The position numbers and the translations under genes are program-made. Below the pieces are notes generated by a model. The model saw only the letters and a list, made by a program, of their open reading frames with translations, searched no databases and was not told where the DNA came from. Shown piece after piece: positions 7,672 through 16,648 of a DNA stretch of 64,000 bases (position 1 is the stretch's first letter; each line of letters opens with the position of its first letter). Source of the stretch: Phycisphaerales bacterium (GTDB lineage: Bacteria > Planctomycetota > Phycisphaerae > Phycisphaerales > SM1A02); the NCBI GenBank assembly GCA_022447205.1, contig JAKVBQ010000003.1, positions 91,704 through 155,703 of the forward strand, given 5' to 3'.

Positions 7672-10371
7672 ATGCCCGTGAAGTCATGCCTTGTTCCGGT
7701 CGTACTGCAGTCCGTCTTCCTCTCCGTCTGCATGACGGATTCCGCCGGAGCGCAGTTCGCCAGTGAATGGCACCGTGATCAGGATCGGATCTGGGTTGGT
7801 CCCGAGTATCACGCGAATCGTTGGCAGGACTGGCGAATCCGGGATGGCAGGGCTGAATGCACCGAGGTCGGCAAGCGCCTTCCGATGAGGACGGTGCAGG
7901 TCCTGACGAACATCCTCGAGCCCGAAGACGGTGTCATCGATCTTGCCGTTCGGACCGGACCCATCGACTGGGAAGCCGAACCCGGCGAGAACGCCTGGGC
8001 CGGACTTTCCGTCGGAGCGGGTGGTCCGGGTATCGACCATCGAAGGACCGCAATGGTGCATCACATGCCCGCACCGGATGGCGGCATCATGATCGTCGTC
8101 GATGGACTCGGTCGAGTCGCCATTCGAGACAACGAGCAGACCATCGGGAACACACCGACCTGGTCGATCTCCCGTGACGTCACAGCCGAGGAACTACCTG
8201 AACTTCCAGGGACGACATCCGGTGAAGGCATCCGCATCGGTCGTGATGGTGTCGAACTCCGAGTCCGGATCGAACCCGATGACGGTGACGGCTTTCGAGT
8301 CACCTCCGTGGTGCTGGATGCGGAAGGTACCCGGGAACTGTCACGTGCCGTCGCCATGAATGTTCCGCTCGGCAAGGTTCAGGGCGGCTTCGGAATCGTC
8401 TCCCACCACGGTCCAAGCGGGTCGAGTGACGGTTGGTGGTTCTCGAATCTCGTTGCAGAAGGTCCCGGTGTCATCGAGACATCAGGCCGGGAGTTCGGGC
8501 CGATCATCGGAACCCTGTACACCGTCGATGATCGCGTGCTGAAGATGACCGCACAGTTTCCGCCCCTTGGCAAGCATGACGACTGGTCGACCTCGTTGCA
8601 GGTCCAGGATGCACCCGGGGCGTACTGGAGGACGGTTGCCACCGCACCGATCGACAAGGACAGCCGTACCGCGACATTTCGTGTCGAGGACTGGCCGGCG
8701 GATGACACGGTCCCCTATCGCGTGGTGTATTCCATCGAGCGAAAGGATGGAACGCGAAAGGCGTACACATACTCCGGCACCGTGCGGGCCGAGCCATCCC
8801 CCCAAAAACCCCTTGTTTTAGGCTCATTGACGTGCCACAAGACCTATACCGGCGGCCTGCAGTGGAACGGAGACGGGCTCTGGTTCCCTCATGAGGAACT
8901 CGTCTCGGCGGTGGCGGAACGGAATCCGGATCTCCTCTACTTCTCTGGTGACCAGATCTATGAAGGTGACCTGACTCCTGCGGGTCAGCGCAACGAGGAT
9001 GCGGTGATTCTCGACTATCTCTGGAAGTACACCCACTGGATCTGGGCGTTTCGCGAACTCACTCGTGATCGTCCCACGATCGTGATTCCGGATGACCACG
9101 ACGTGTACCACGGCAACATCTGGGGGGCGGGCGGTCGTCGAGCGGTCAGGAAGGATGGCATGACCGCACAGGATTCCGGTGGGTACAAACATGCCCCGAG
9201 AATGGTCAACGCCGTGCACCGGACCCAGACGGCCCACCTCCCGGATCCGGTCGACCCGGAACCGATCGGTGAGGGGTACACGGTCTACTTCACAGACATG
9301 GACTATGGGGGTGTGTCCTTCGCGATCCTGTCCGATCGACAGTTCAAGGAGTCCCCCACCGTCGCGGTGCCTGAAGGTGTCGTCAAGAACGGTTGGTTCA
9401 CGGCTGAAGGGTTCGATCCCGTCGTGGACGGCGATGCACCGGATGCTCCCCTGCTCGGCGAACGACAGGAACGTTTTCTCCAGGACTGGATCAATTCGTG
9501 GGAACACGACACCTGGACGAAGGTCCTGTTGACTCAGACACCGTTTGCCTGCGTGCAGACGCTTCCCCGTGGTCGCAAGGGTGGCGGTCAACCAGGACTG
9601 ACGGTCTTCGAACTCGGCAGCTATGCGGAAGATGATGTTCCATGCCAGGACGCGGACAGCAACGGTTGGCCGCAGACGGGACGCAATCGTGCACTCGACA
9701 TTCTCCAGCCTGCACAGATCATGCACTTGTGCGGTGACCAGCACCTTGCTTTCGTCGCGCAGTACGGTGTGCGCGAACATCGCGATGGCGGAGTCGTCTT
9801 CTGCACGCCGGCGATCGCGAACACCTGGCCGCGACGATGGATGCCGCGTACCGATGGTGAACCCAGGCCGTATGGAGATCACCTTGATGGATTCGGCAAT
9901 CGTGTTTCCGTCGATGCAGTCGCCAATCCTCATCGACGCGGATTCGATCCTGCCGCCCTGCATGATCGCAGTCCCGGTTTCGGCATTGTTCGTTTCGACC
10001 CCGGGTCGGCGACGATCGAGCTTGAAGCATGGCCTCGCTCGGTCGGATTCGACGCATCCGTCGAACAGTACGAGGGATGGCCGGTCGAGGTCGCCATCGG
10101 TGACCTGACGGGGCGCGGATGGGAGTACGCGCTTCCATTGGGCGGGCATCACCCCCATGCGGTGCATCCGGGTATGCGCTTTGAAGTTCGCCGGGCCGAC
10201 ACGGGTCAGTTGATCAGGACGGCTCGCTTGGTTGGTCCTCAGCTCGGAGTCTGGCGTGTTCCAGATGAGGGGCCGTTCACGATCACCTGGCTGAACGATG
10301 ATGGGGTGGCATTCCATTCCGAGACGTTCAAGGGGGCTCGCGTGGCAGGTGATGGCGCTGCTTCCGAGTGA
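7672..10371 (+). CDS. PhoD-like alkaline phosphatase/phosphodiesterase, secreted
   Basis: An 899-residue exported protein. It begins with a signal peptide (LVPVVLQSVFLSVCMTDSAGA) and has an AGGAG ribosome binding site ten bases upstream. Residues about 25-260 form a beta-rich domain of the concanavalin/jelly-roll type. From about residue 380 the PhoD metallophosphatase core is recognisable: LGSLTCHKTYTGG, YFSGDQIYEGD (metal-binding Asp), IPDDHDVYHGNIWG (Asn/His ligands) and a later MHLCGDQHLAF. PhoD-type enzymes use iron and calcium and release phosphate from mono- and diesters. The protein is larger than typical PhoD because of the N-terminal domain and a C-terminal beta-sandwich. It appears to be a single-gene transcript and may serve phosphate acquisition or use of surface polymers. 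Confidence 0.88.
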   Translation: MPVKSCLVPVVLQSVFLSVCMTDSAGAQFASEWHRDQDRIWVGPEYHANRWQDWRIRDGRAECTEVGKRLPMRTVQVLTNILEPEDGVIDLAVRTGPIDWEAEPGENAWAGLSVGAGGPGIDHRRTAMVHHMPAPDGGIMIVVDGLGRVAIRDNEQTIGNTPTWSISRDVTAEELPELPGTTSGEGIRIGRDGVELRVRIEPDDGDGFRVTSVVLDAEGTRELSRAVAMNVPLGKVQGGFGIVSHHGPSGSSDGWWFSNLVAEGPGVIETSGREFGPIIGTLYTVDDRVLKMTAQFPPLGKHDDWSTSLQVQDAPGAYWRTVATAPIDKDSRTATFRVEDWPADDTVPYRVVYSIERKDGTRKAYTYSGTVRAEPSPQKPLVLGSLTCHKTYTGGLQWNGDGLWFPHEELVSAVAERNPDLLYFSGDQIYEGDLTPAGQRNEDAVILDYLWKYTHWIWAFRELTRDRPTIVIPDDHDVYHGNIWGAGGRRAVRKDGMTAQDSGGYKHAPRMVNAVHRTQTAHLPDPVDPEPIGEGYTVYFTDMDYGGVSFAILSDRQFKESPTVAVPEGVVKNGWFTAEGFDPVVDGDAPDAPLLGERQERFLQDWINSWEHDTWTKVLLTQTPFACVQTLPRGRKGGGQPGLTVFELGSYAEDDVPCQDADSNGWPQTGRNRALDILQPAQIMHLCGDQHLAFVAQYGVREHRDGGVVFCTPAIANTWPRRWMPRTDGEPRPYGDHLDGFGNRVSVDAVANPHRRGFDPAALHDRSPGFGIVRFDPGSATIELEAWPRSVGFDASVEQYEGWPVEVAIGDLTGRGWEYALPLGGHHPHAVHPGMRFEVRRADTGQLIRTARLVGPQLGVWRVPDEGPFTITWLNDDGVAFHSETFKGARVAGDGAASE

Positions 10372-11029
10372 ACGCTGCTTCTCGCTCCGTCACGTGTCCA
10401 CAATTCTGACGTTGACCCGTTCGCGTGCCGTTCCGCTTTGCGCTGATCAGCATTAACTACGCGAAAAGCCGCCTAAATAGCAGGAAACAACACCTAAATG
10501 CGGCGAAGATGCTCACTTGACGTCTTCCCGCGCGCTGTCATGACCGCTTCATCCTGTTCTCAATGCGCAGCGATCTGCTGAGTTCTGCGTCGAACAGCAT
10601 CGATCTTGCGTAGGTGGGCGTGCTCTACTCTATTGACAGAAAGAGGCTTCGTTGCGGCCCAAAGTGGCCCCATTTGCATCGAACATGGTGGCTTTGGATG
10701 CGAACGTGCTTGATTGGGCGGTTTGTACGTCAGGCTTTGTCAGCGGTACTCCCCCACTTCGAATGACTGTCCTGTTTGTTCTGGCAGCTGTGCCGCCTGG
10801 CTCAGCCCGGCCATGAACGTCTGATAACACATACTGTCCAGCGATGTGGCGTTGTCGGGCTCTTGGCATCTCCGTGGGCTTGCATGCCGGCGTCCTGGCT
10901 GTCCATGGAAGGCTGAGCGGTGCGGTTGGGGGTGTTTGACGTTCGTGGTCCTTCTTGGGATAACTCGTGCACGGAGCTGTTGGCAGGCTGGCCTTCGGTT
11001 GTTGTTTTTCCTGTGCGAAAGGATTCGAC
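10372..11029 (+). other. 658-bp region without a recognisable gene upstream of parB
   Basis: No open reading frame here looks like a real gene on either strand. It is locally more AT-rich than its surroundings near 10440-10510 and contains a pair of CCTAAAT repeats flanked by GCCGC and GCGGC (10472-10504). A parA gene would normally lie here but no trace of its Walker motifs was found in any frame. It probably holds the parB promoter. Confidence 0.5.
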
Positions 11030-12193
11030 ATGGCAGATTCAAAGCGCTCTACGCCCCGCAAGTCTGATGCGACTGCGTCCTCGGGTTCCACGGGGAACAC
11101 ATCGGATAAGGCGTCAACCAAGCCAAAGAAGCGACGACTGGGTCGTGGCCTGGGGAGTCTGCTTTCTGTTCCTGTTGATGTGGATTCGGGCGTTCCCCGT
11201 GGAACAGAAGAGTCTGGACGTAAGGCGACACGGCGGGCGGCAAGCAAGGTGGGGGCGGTTGCTGAGGCTGTTCGTGGCCTGGCAGGGGGCCGTGAGGGTG
11301 ATCAGAAGGACGAAGTACCTGCCTCGGCTGGTGTGAACGAGGAGGCTTCTGGTGACTCAGAGCTGACCCAGGTTCAGTTGCTGGAGGTGTCGCTCATCCA
11401 GCCCAATCGCCATCAGCCTCGCACGGAATTTGATGAAGAGGCGCTTCAGGAGCTTGCCCAGTCGATCGGTCAGTCTGGCCTGATGCAGCCAATCGTGGTC
11501 CGTTCTACGGGGAACAGTGGGGAGTTGCCTTGGGAGCTCGTGGCGGGGGAACGGCGCCTGCGCGCGATCAAGATCCTTGATCGCACGGTGGTTCCGGCTC
11601 TGGTCATCGAAGCTGATGATCGAGCCTCCGCGGAGTTGGCGCTGATCGAGAACCTCCAGCGAGAGGATCTCAATCCCCTGGATCGGGCGGCTGCGCTGGC
11701 GAATTTGCGGGACACCTTTGGCCTCAATCAGGGAGAGCTTGCCGAACGCGTTGGCCTTGATCGCTCCTCGGTTGCCAATCTGCTGCGCGTGCTTGAGCTT
11801 GATGATTTCTGCGCAGCAGCGGTTCGGCGGGGGACCTTGAGCCTGGGTCACGCCAAGGCACTGCTGGCGATTTCCGATGATGTCTTGCGACGGACGACCG
11901 CTGCCGCGTCTTTGAATGCGGGCTGGTCTGTCCGTGAGCTTGAGCGCAGGATCCGGCATCTTCAGGGTGGGGCAGAGGGCCGGTCAGGCGGGGGCAAGGA
12001 CCGTCCGATAACTTCAAAGCAAGCCAACGTGGTCGATCTTGAACGACGACTCGGCGAGATCCTCGGTATGCGCGTCAACATCACCCTCGGGCGGAAGAAG
12101 GGGTGTGGAAAACTCCAGGTCGAGTTCAACTCGCTTGAACAGTTCGACACCCTGACCGACTTGCTGGGACTTGGGCCAGGAGAGCCTTCCTGA
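11030..12193 (+). CDS. parB: Chromosome partitioning protein ParB
   Basis: A 387-residue ParB/Spo0J homolog. The start at 11030 (MADSKRS) follows AAAGGA. Residues about 35-45 (RRLGRGLGSLL) match the N-terminal ParA-interacting motif. The CTP-binding ParB/Srx domain has VSLIQPNRHQPRTEF, GLMQPIVVR, VAGERRLRA and IENLQREDLNPLDRA. A helix-turn-helix for parS recognition follows (NQGELAERVGLDRSSVANLLRVL), then RRGTLSLGHAKALL and a C-terminal dimerisation domain. ParB loads on parS sites and spreads to organise the origin region. Three parS-like palindromes lie inside the gene. No parA is adjacent, which is unusual, and codon choice (many GTT, TTG and CTG) differs from neighbouring genes. Confidence 0.95.
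   Translation: MADSKRSTPRKSDATASSGSTGNTSDKASTKPKKRRLGRGLGSLLSVPVDVDSGVPRGTEESGRKATRRAASKVGAVAEAVRGLAGGREGDQKDEVPASAGVNEEASGDSELTQVQLLEVSLIQPNRHQPRTEFDEEALQELAQSIGQSGLMQPIVVRSTGNSGELPWELVAGERRLRAIKILDRTVVPALVIEADDRASAELALIENLQREDLNPLDRAAALANLRDTFGLNQGELAERVGLDRSSVANLLRVLELDDFCAAAVRRGTLSLGHAKALLAISDDVLRRTTAAASLNAGWSVRELERRIRHLQGGAEGRSGGGKDRPITSKQANVVDLERRLGEILGMRVNITLGRKKGCGKLQVEFNSLEQFDTLTDLLGLGPGEPS
11084..11099. promoter_or_regulatory. parS-like site 1 within parB
   Basis: The 16-mer GGTTCCACGGGGAACA matches the parS-type palindrome TGTTCCACGTGGAACA at 14 of 16 positions. It lies in the low-complexity N-terminal coding part of parB, where sequence is free to vary. Confidence 0.55.
11191..11206. 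promoter_or_regulatory. parS-like site 2 within parB
   Basis: CGTTCCCCGTGGAACA matches TGTTCCACGTGGAACA at 14 of 16 positions, with both GTTCC/GGAAC half-sites intact. Confidence 0.55.
11501..11516. promoter_or_regulatory. parS-like site 3 within parB
   Basis: CGTTCTACGGGGAACA matches TGTTCCACGTGGAACA at 13 of 16 positions. It is weaker than the other two sites but has the same orientation and spacing of half-sites. Confidence 0.4.
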
Positions 12194-12721
12194 GGCTCTG
12201 GGAGCAGCTCGACCATTGACGGTGCCTTGTTGGTCGGCCTGCGCCCTCGAGCAGACGCATAAAGCGATGCAATAAAAGAGCTTACGCGGCCTTCGCGTCT
12301 GAGCATGCTGCTCAGTTCGTTCGGAATCCGCATTTTATGCCACAACACATCGGCCTTGCCTTCAGTCGGTCCTTGAACCCGTCGATGGTTGGACTCGTAG
12401 GTTTCAACACTGGCACGTTGCTTCCATCAAGCAGGTGCCATCAGGTGCGAGTTCCCGAAGGACATTGACCGATGACCATTCCAAGTCAACTCGAAGCAGA
12501 ACGGCAGGTCGCCCAGGCCAGAGCCATGTATGGGCGGTTTCTCTCGATCTGGGCATCCCAGTTGCTTGAGTTGGAGCGAATAGGATCGCGTCGCCCGTCC
12601 CTTGACCCGATCGCACCAGACCACGGATTGGATCACTGGTCGATCGCTGCCTGAGGTCACGGCACACTGCCCAGCTCAGTACGGGGGCGGAGGCGCGTGA
12701 AATGCGCCCCGGGAGTCTTGC
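12194..12721 (+). other. 528-bp region without a recognisable gene between parB and fliD
   Basis: Only short uncharacteristic reading frames occur. One plus-strand frame (12472-12654, 60 codons, starting MTIPSQLEAERQVAQ) has no clear family. A minus-strand frame (12427-12660, 77 codons) and fragments further left could be remnants of a decayed gene, but I recognise no domain. The last 20 bases hold the fliD ribosome binding site (GGGAG). Confidence 0.4.
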
Positions 12722-15700
12722 ATGGGTTCCATTTCCACTGGTGTCGGCCTGATGAGCGGTATCGATACCGCGTCGTTGATCGAGAGTCTTCTTGCGATCG
12801 ACCAGCGTGGCAAGATCCCGATCCAGATCCGACTTGCGCAGCTTTCTACGGCAAAATCTGCGCTTCTGGATGTCAATTCCCGCTTGCTCGGTCTGAAGAC
12901 GGCGGCGAGTGCATTTCGCAGCAATCAGATTTTTCAATCCGTCCTGACCACGTCATCCCATCCTGATCTGGTCGGTGTCACCGCAACCGGGACACCTCGA
13001 CCCGGATCCTATTCGCTCCTGGTCAAGCAACTGGCGACCCGATCGCAGTTCCTCACCTCTGGTTTCGCCTCACGTGATGAGTCGCCGCTCGGACTTGAAG
13101 GGTTGAGCTTCGAGTTCGGCAACGGGCGACTCAACAGGTCGACCGACCTCTCTGCACTGAACGGCGGAAACGGCGTCGAGCGCGGTCACATCTGGATCAC
13201 GGATCGAAGTGGTGCAAAGGCCCAGGTCGACCTCACGGAAGCGACGACGATGGAGGAGGTCGTCACCGCGATCAACACGACCAGCGGCATCTCCGTCGAG
13301 GCCCGGATCGGTGTGGAGAAACTCGTCATCGAAGATGCCTCCGGTGGGAACGGGATGTTCATCATCGAGAATACGGTCGGTTCTTCGACCGCAACGGATC
13401 TCGGCATCGAGATCTCCACGAACTCCGACATCATCACCGGCGGCGACATCAACACGATGGGCTATGACACGTCACTCGCCTCCTTGAATGACGGACGTGG
13501 TGTCCTGATTCGTGACGGCGTGACCGATTTCGTGGTGTCCGTCGGTGGCATCGACTACGACATCGACCTTGGCCGCGTCGACGCGCCCATCAACGGCAGC
13601 ACCCTGCTCGAGAAACTCAATGGTGGTTCCGGAATCTCGATCAACGAGGACCCGGACGAACCCGACTTCACGATCACGACTTCGACCGGTCAGTCCATTT
13701 CGATCGACCTGGGCCGAACCTTCGATGAGGACGGGTTGGTGGATCTCGAGGAGGTCGAGACCGTTCAGGAACTCATCGATCGGGTGAATGGGGCACTTGC
13801 CGATGAATTCGGCGTCGGACAGGTCACGATGACCATCAATGCCGATGGCAATGGGTTCGTCATCACCGATTCGATGGGGGGTGGAGCAGATCTGTCGGTG
13901 AGTGGGGCGGGCCCGGGTGGAGATTCCACCGCCGAGGACCTCGGGATACTCGGCTCCGCGCCCTCCGGCATCCTTGAAGGCAGCATCCTCCGGAACGAGG
14001 TGCAGACCGCACGCGCTGAATCGGTCGGTGACATTCGTGATCGCATCGAGGAAGCGACAGGCGGCCTGGTTCAGTTGGAGATCGGTCAGTTCGGACGGGA
14101 ACTCAAGTTCTCTGCGGACGGCCAGGTCGTCGAGCTGAAGTCCGGTGCCCCCGGTTTCACCGGAGATGCTCCAGACATTCCGGATCGGACCCTCTCCGAT
14201 CTCGGTTTCGAGGTCGGCTCCAGTGGCACCACTCTTCTCGGGACCAGACTTCGTTCGAGTCTGGGATCGGTCCTGCTCAGCGGCCTGCAGGGTGGTGCAG
14301 GGCTCGGGGGAGCGGATTCGATCACCATCACCGACCAGAGCGGTGCCAGCACGACGATCATCGGTCTTTCGCCGCTCAGGACGATGTCCGACCTGCTTGA
14401 TGTGATCAACGTCCAGCTGGAGGATGCCGGAGTGTCAGCCGAAGTCCGCCTGGATGCGGCAGGCATAGGCGTCGAGGTCGTCGACAACAGTTCCGGATCC
14501 GGATCGCTCACCGTGTCCGGCGACATGGCGGTCGCCCTCGGGGTGGACGGGACGACTGACGAGGACGCCATCAGCGGGATGAACCTCGAACTGCAGTATG
14601 TCTCCGAGTCCTCCAATCTTTCCGATCTCAACTACGGACGAGGCGTTGGAACCGGCACGTTCAGGCTCACCGACTCGACAGGTGCGACCGCCTCCGTGAC
14701 CATCGGCGCAGATGATCGTTCGCTCTACGACGTCATGAAGATGATCAATACGCGTGGACTCGAGATCAGGGCTGAGATCAATTCAAACGGCGACGGACTG
14801 GTCCTTGTCGACACCACGAGCGAGAACGGTTCCACGGCCGTCTCCGCCATTCAGGTCGAGGACACTTCCGGGACGGTCGCATCCGCGCTTCGGATCGCGG
14901 GCAGTGCGGATGCCGCCGGCGAGAATCTCGAGGGTTCGTATGCCGTCTCCCTTGATCTCGATGTCAATGACACCATGGATGACCTGATCTCGAAGCTCGA
15001 CGACGAGGACATCCCGATGACGGCGACCGTCCTCAACACCGGAGCCGGCACGCGTCCTTACTACCTCAGCTTCACATCCTCGATCTCGGGGCTCGCCGGC
15101 GATCTCGTGATCGACACCAATGGCGTGGATCTCGGTCTTGATGAACTCGTCGAAGCCCGGGATGCGAAGGCGTTCCTCGGTTCCGACGATCCGACTCGTT
15201 CACTTCTCGTGACTTCGTCAACGAATGAACTCGACGTCATCGACGGACTGCAGATCGATCTGCTCGCTGCCGGTCCCGACCTCGTGACCATCGACATCGC
15301 CACCGACGAGGAACGGATCGTCGGTTCCGTCCAGGAGTTCGTCGATGCGTTCAACGATGCGATCACGAGGATCAAGGAATACGACAGCTACAACCAGGAG
15401 ACCGAGGTGCGCGGGCCGTTGCTCGGCGATCCCACGGTGGCACAGGTCCGGAATTCCCTCTACTCGACGTTGCAGCGTGCCGCCAAGAACGTCGACGGTC
15501 CCTACCAGTACCTGAGCCAGATCGGAGTCACGATCGGTTCGGCCGGATCGGTCGAGTTCGATGTCGACCGTTTCACGCAGGCATGGGAGGCGGACCCCGA
15601 AGGTGTCGAGGCGCTCTTCGTGAGTTTCGATTCACAGACCTCCTCATCGGAGGAGATCTCCGAAGGCATCACCGTGGAACGTGATGAGACCTACTACTCC

Positions 15701-15970
15701 TCGCTGGGCTTCGGCGATCTCTTCGACCAGATGCTGGACGGACTCACATCGACCACCGGCGGGACCCTCACGCGTGCGGATGAACGATTCCAGCTCCTCA
15801 TGGACTCGCAGAACGAGCGGATCGAGCGAATCGACGAACGCATCGCCGCGAAGCGAGAGCGGCTTCAGCGCGAGTTCGCGGCCATGGAAGCGGCCCTTGC
15901 TCAATTGCAGGGTCAGCAGGGGGCCTTGATGGGAATGTCCTCGAATCTCTCGATGGCGGGGCTCAGGTAG
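12722..15970 (+). CDS. fliD: Flagellar filament capping protein FliD (oversized)
   Basis: A 1082-residue hook-associated protein 2, about twice the usual length. Residues 1-110 match FliD_N (STGVGLMSGIDTASLIESLL, then GSYSLLVKQLATRSQ). Residues about 830-1082 match FliD_C, with VGSVQEFVDAFNDAI, LLGDPTVAQVRNSLY and a C-terminal coiled coil. Between them four diverged flagellin hook IN-type repeats are visible, each with a (L/S)xxLNxGxGV-like start followed by an ITD-SGA motif: near residues 142-210, 252-330, 516-590 and 632-700. FliD caps the growing filament and helps flagellin fold. fliS lies directly downstream, the usual order. The expanded central region would form a larger exposed cap surface. 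Confidence 0.95.
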   Translation: MGSISTGVGLMSGIDTASLIESLLAIDQRGKIPIQIRLAQLSTAKSALLDVNSRLLGLKTAASAFRSNQIFQSVLTTSSHPDLVGVTATGTPRPGSYSLLVKQLATRSQFLTSGFASRDESPLGLEGLSFEFGNGRLNRSTDLSALNGGNGVERGHIWITDRSGAKAQVDLTEATTMEEVVTAINTTSGISVEARIGVEKLVIEDASGGNGMFIIENTVGSSTATDLGIEISTNSDIITGGDINTMGYDTSLASLNDGRGVLIRDGVTDFVVSVGGIDYDIDLGRVDAPINGSTLLEKLNGGSGISINEDPDEPDFTITTSTGQSISIDLGRTFDEDGLVDLEEVETVQELIDRVNGALADEFGVGQVTMTINADGNGFVITDSMGGGADLSVSGAGPGGDSTAEDLGILGSAPSGILEGSILRNEVQTARAESVGDIRDRIEEATGGLVQLEIGQFGRELKFSADGQVVELKSGAPGFTGDAPDIPDRTLSDLGFEVGSSGTTLLGTRLRSSLGSVLLSGLQGGAGLGGADSITITDQSGASTTIIGLSPLRTMSDLLDVINVQLEDAGVSAEVRLDAAGIGVEVVDNSSGSGSLTVSGDMAVALGVDGTTDEDAISGMNLELQYVSESSNLSDLNYGRGVGTGTFRLTDSTGATASVTIGADDRSLYDVMKMINTRGLEIRAEINSNGDGLVLVDTTSENGSTAVSAIQVEDTSGTVASALRIAGSADAAGENLEGSYAVSLDLDVNDTMDDLISKLDDEDIPMTATVLNTGAGTRPYYLSFTSSISGLAGDLVIDTNGVDLGLDELVEARDAKAFLGSDDPTRSLLVTSSTNELDVIDGLQIDLLAAGPDLVTIDIATDEERIVGSVQEFVDAFNDAITRIKEYDSYNQETEVRGPLLGDPTVAQVRNSLYSTLQRAAKNVDGPYQYLSQIGVTIGSAGSVEFDVDRFTQAWEADPEGVEALFVSFDSQTSSSEEISEGITVERDETYYSSLGFGDLFDQMLDGLTSTTGGTLTRADERFQLLMDSQNERIERIDERIAAKRERLQREFAAMEAALAQLQGQQGALMGMSSNLSMAGLR

Positions 15971-16029
15971 ATCCCGCAACGACGTCCCGGGTGATCGGGC
16001 ACGTCACAACGGTTGAATGGAACGACTTG

Positions 16030-16620
16030 ATGAGCATGCATCAGAACAACGCGGGCCTCTATGGCCGGAACGACGGGCAGCGTTCCGTGTCAAGACCCGA
16101 AGCGAATGGAACGACTCCCAACCGGACCGTGGAGGAACCCAACGTCTACCTGAAGACGAAGGTCCTCACCGCATCGCCTGCCGAACTGCGTCTCATGCTG
16201 ATCGATGGCGCGATCAGGTTCATCGAGCAGGCTCGAGCCGGTCTCCTCGAGAGGAACCATGAGCGGAGCTTCGAGGGGTTCTCGAAAGCCCGCGCGATCG
16301 TCACCGAATTGATCTCCGGTCTCAATCCCCAGGCGGATCCCGAGCTCTGCGACCGACTCACGGGACTCTATACCTTCATCTTCACGCGCCTCGTCGATGC
16401 GGCCAGCGAGCGTTCGATCGAGATCGTTGACGAGGTGCTCGAGATCTTCCGCTTCGAGCGCGAGACGTGGTCCCTGCTGGTCGAGAGTCTCGCCAATGAG
16501 AACACCTCGGCATCATCGGTCACGAGTGTTCCAGACGTGAAGCCTGACACGATGCAGAAGCAGCCCGGTACGCAACCGGGAGGACTTCCGACCGCAGGCC
16601 GCATTTCCACCACCGGTTGA
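16030..16620 (+). CDS. fliS: Flagellin export chaperone FliS
   Basis: A 196-residue FliS homolog. The core begins at NVYLKTKVLTASPAELRLML near residue 40 and runs through GAIRFIEQA, RSFEGFSKARAIVTELISGLN and RLVDAASERSIEIVDEVLEIF, the four-helix bundle that binds the C-terminal helix of flagellin. The ATG at 16030 is preferred; an in-frame GTG at 15991 would add 13 residues without a better ribosome binding site. About 40 N-terminal and 40 C-terminal residues are low-complexity extensions. It follows fliD by 59 bases and is probably cotranscribed. No flagellin gene is in the window. Confidence 0.9.
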   Translation: MSMHQNNAGLYGRNDGQRSVSRPEANGTTPNRTVEEPNVYLKTKVLTASPAELRLMLIDGAIRFIEQARAGLLERNHERSFEGFSKARAIVTELISGLNPQADPELCDRLTGLYTFIFTRLVDAASERSIEIVDEVLEIFRFERETWSLLVESLANENTSASSVTSVPDVKPDTMQKQPGTQPGGLPTAGRISTTG

Positions 16621-16648
16621 ACGGATGCCGCTCGGATTCAGGGGCGCA

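Noticed and set aside
8824..10317. 497-codon open frame on the minus strand opposite the PhoD-like gene
   Set aside because: It is the mirror of a gene with clear phosphatase motifs; the translated product has no domain and a Val/Arg/Asp-rich shadow composition.
10380..10520. Replication origin with DnaA boxes upstream of parB
   Set aside because: Only one weak TTATCCACA-like match (GTGTCCACA) was found and no dnaA or dnaN gene is near.
10630..11247. 205-codon minus-strand frame opposite the parB start
   Set aside because: Low-complexity Arg/Pro/Ser-rich product, overlaps the conserved ParB N-terminal motif, and has no ribosome binding site.
12404..12937. 177-codon minus-strand frame overlapping the start of fliD
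   Set aside because: It runs through the well-supported fliD N-terminus and shows no domain; at most its first part is a decayed remnant.
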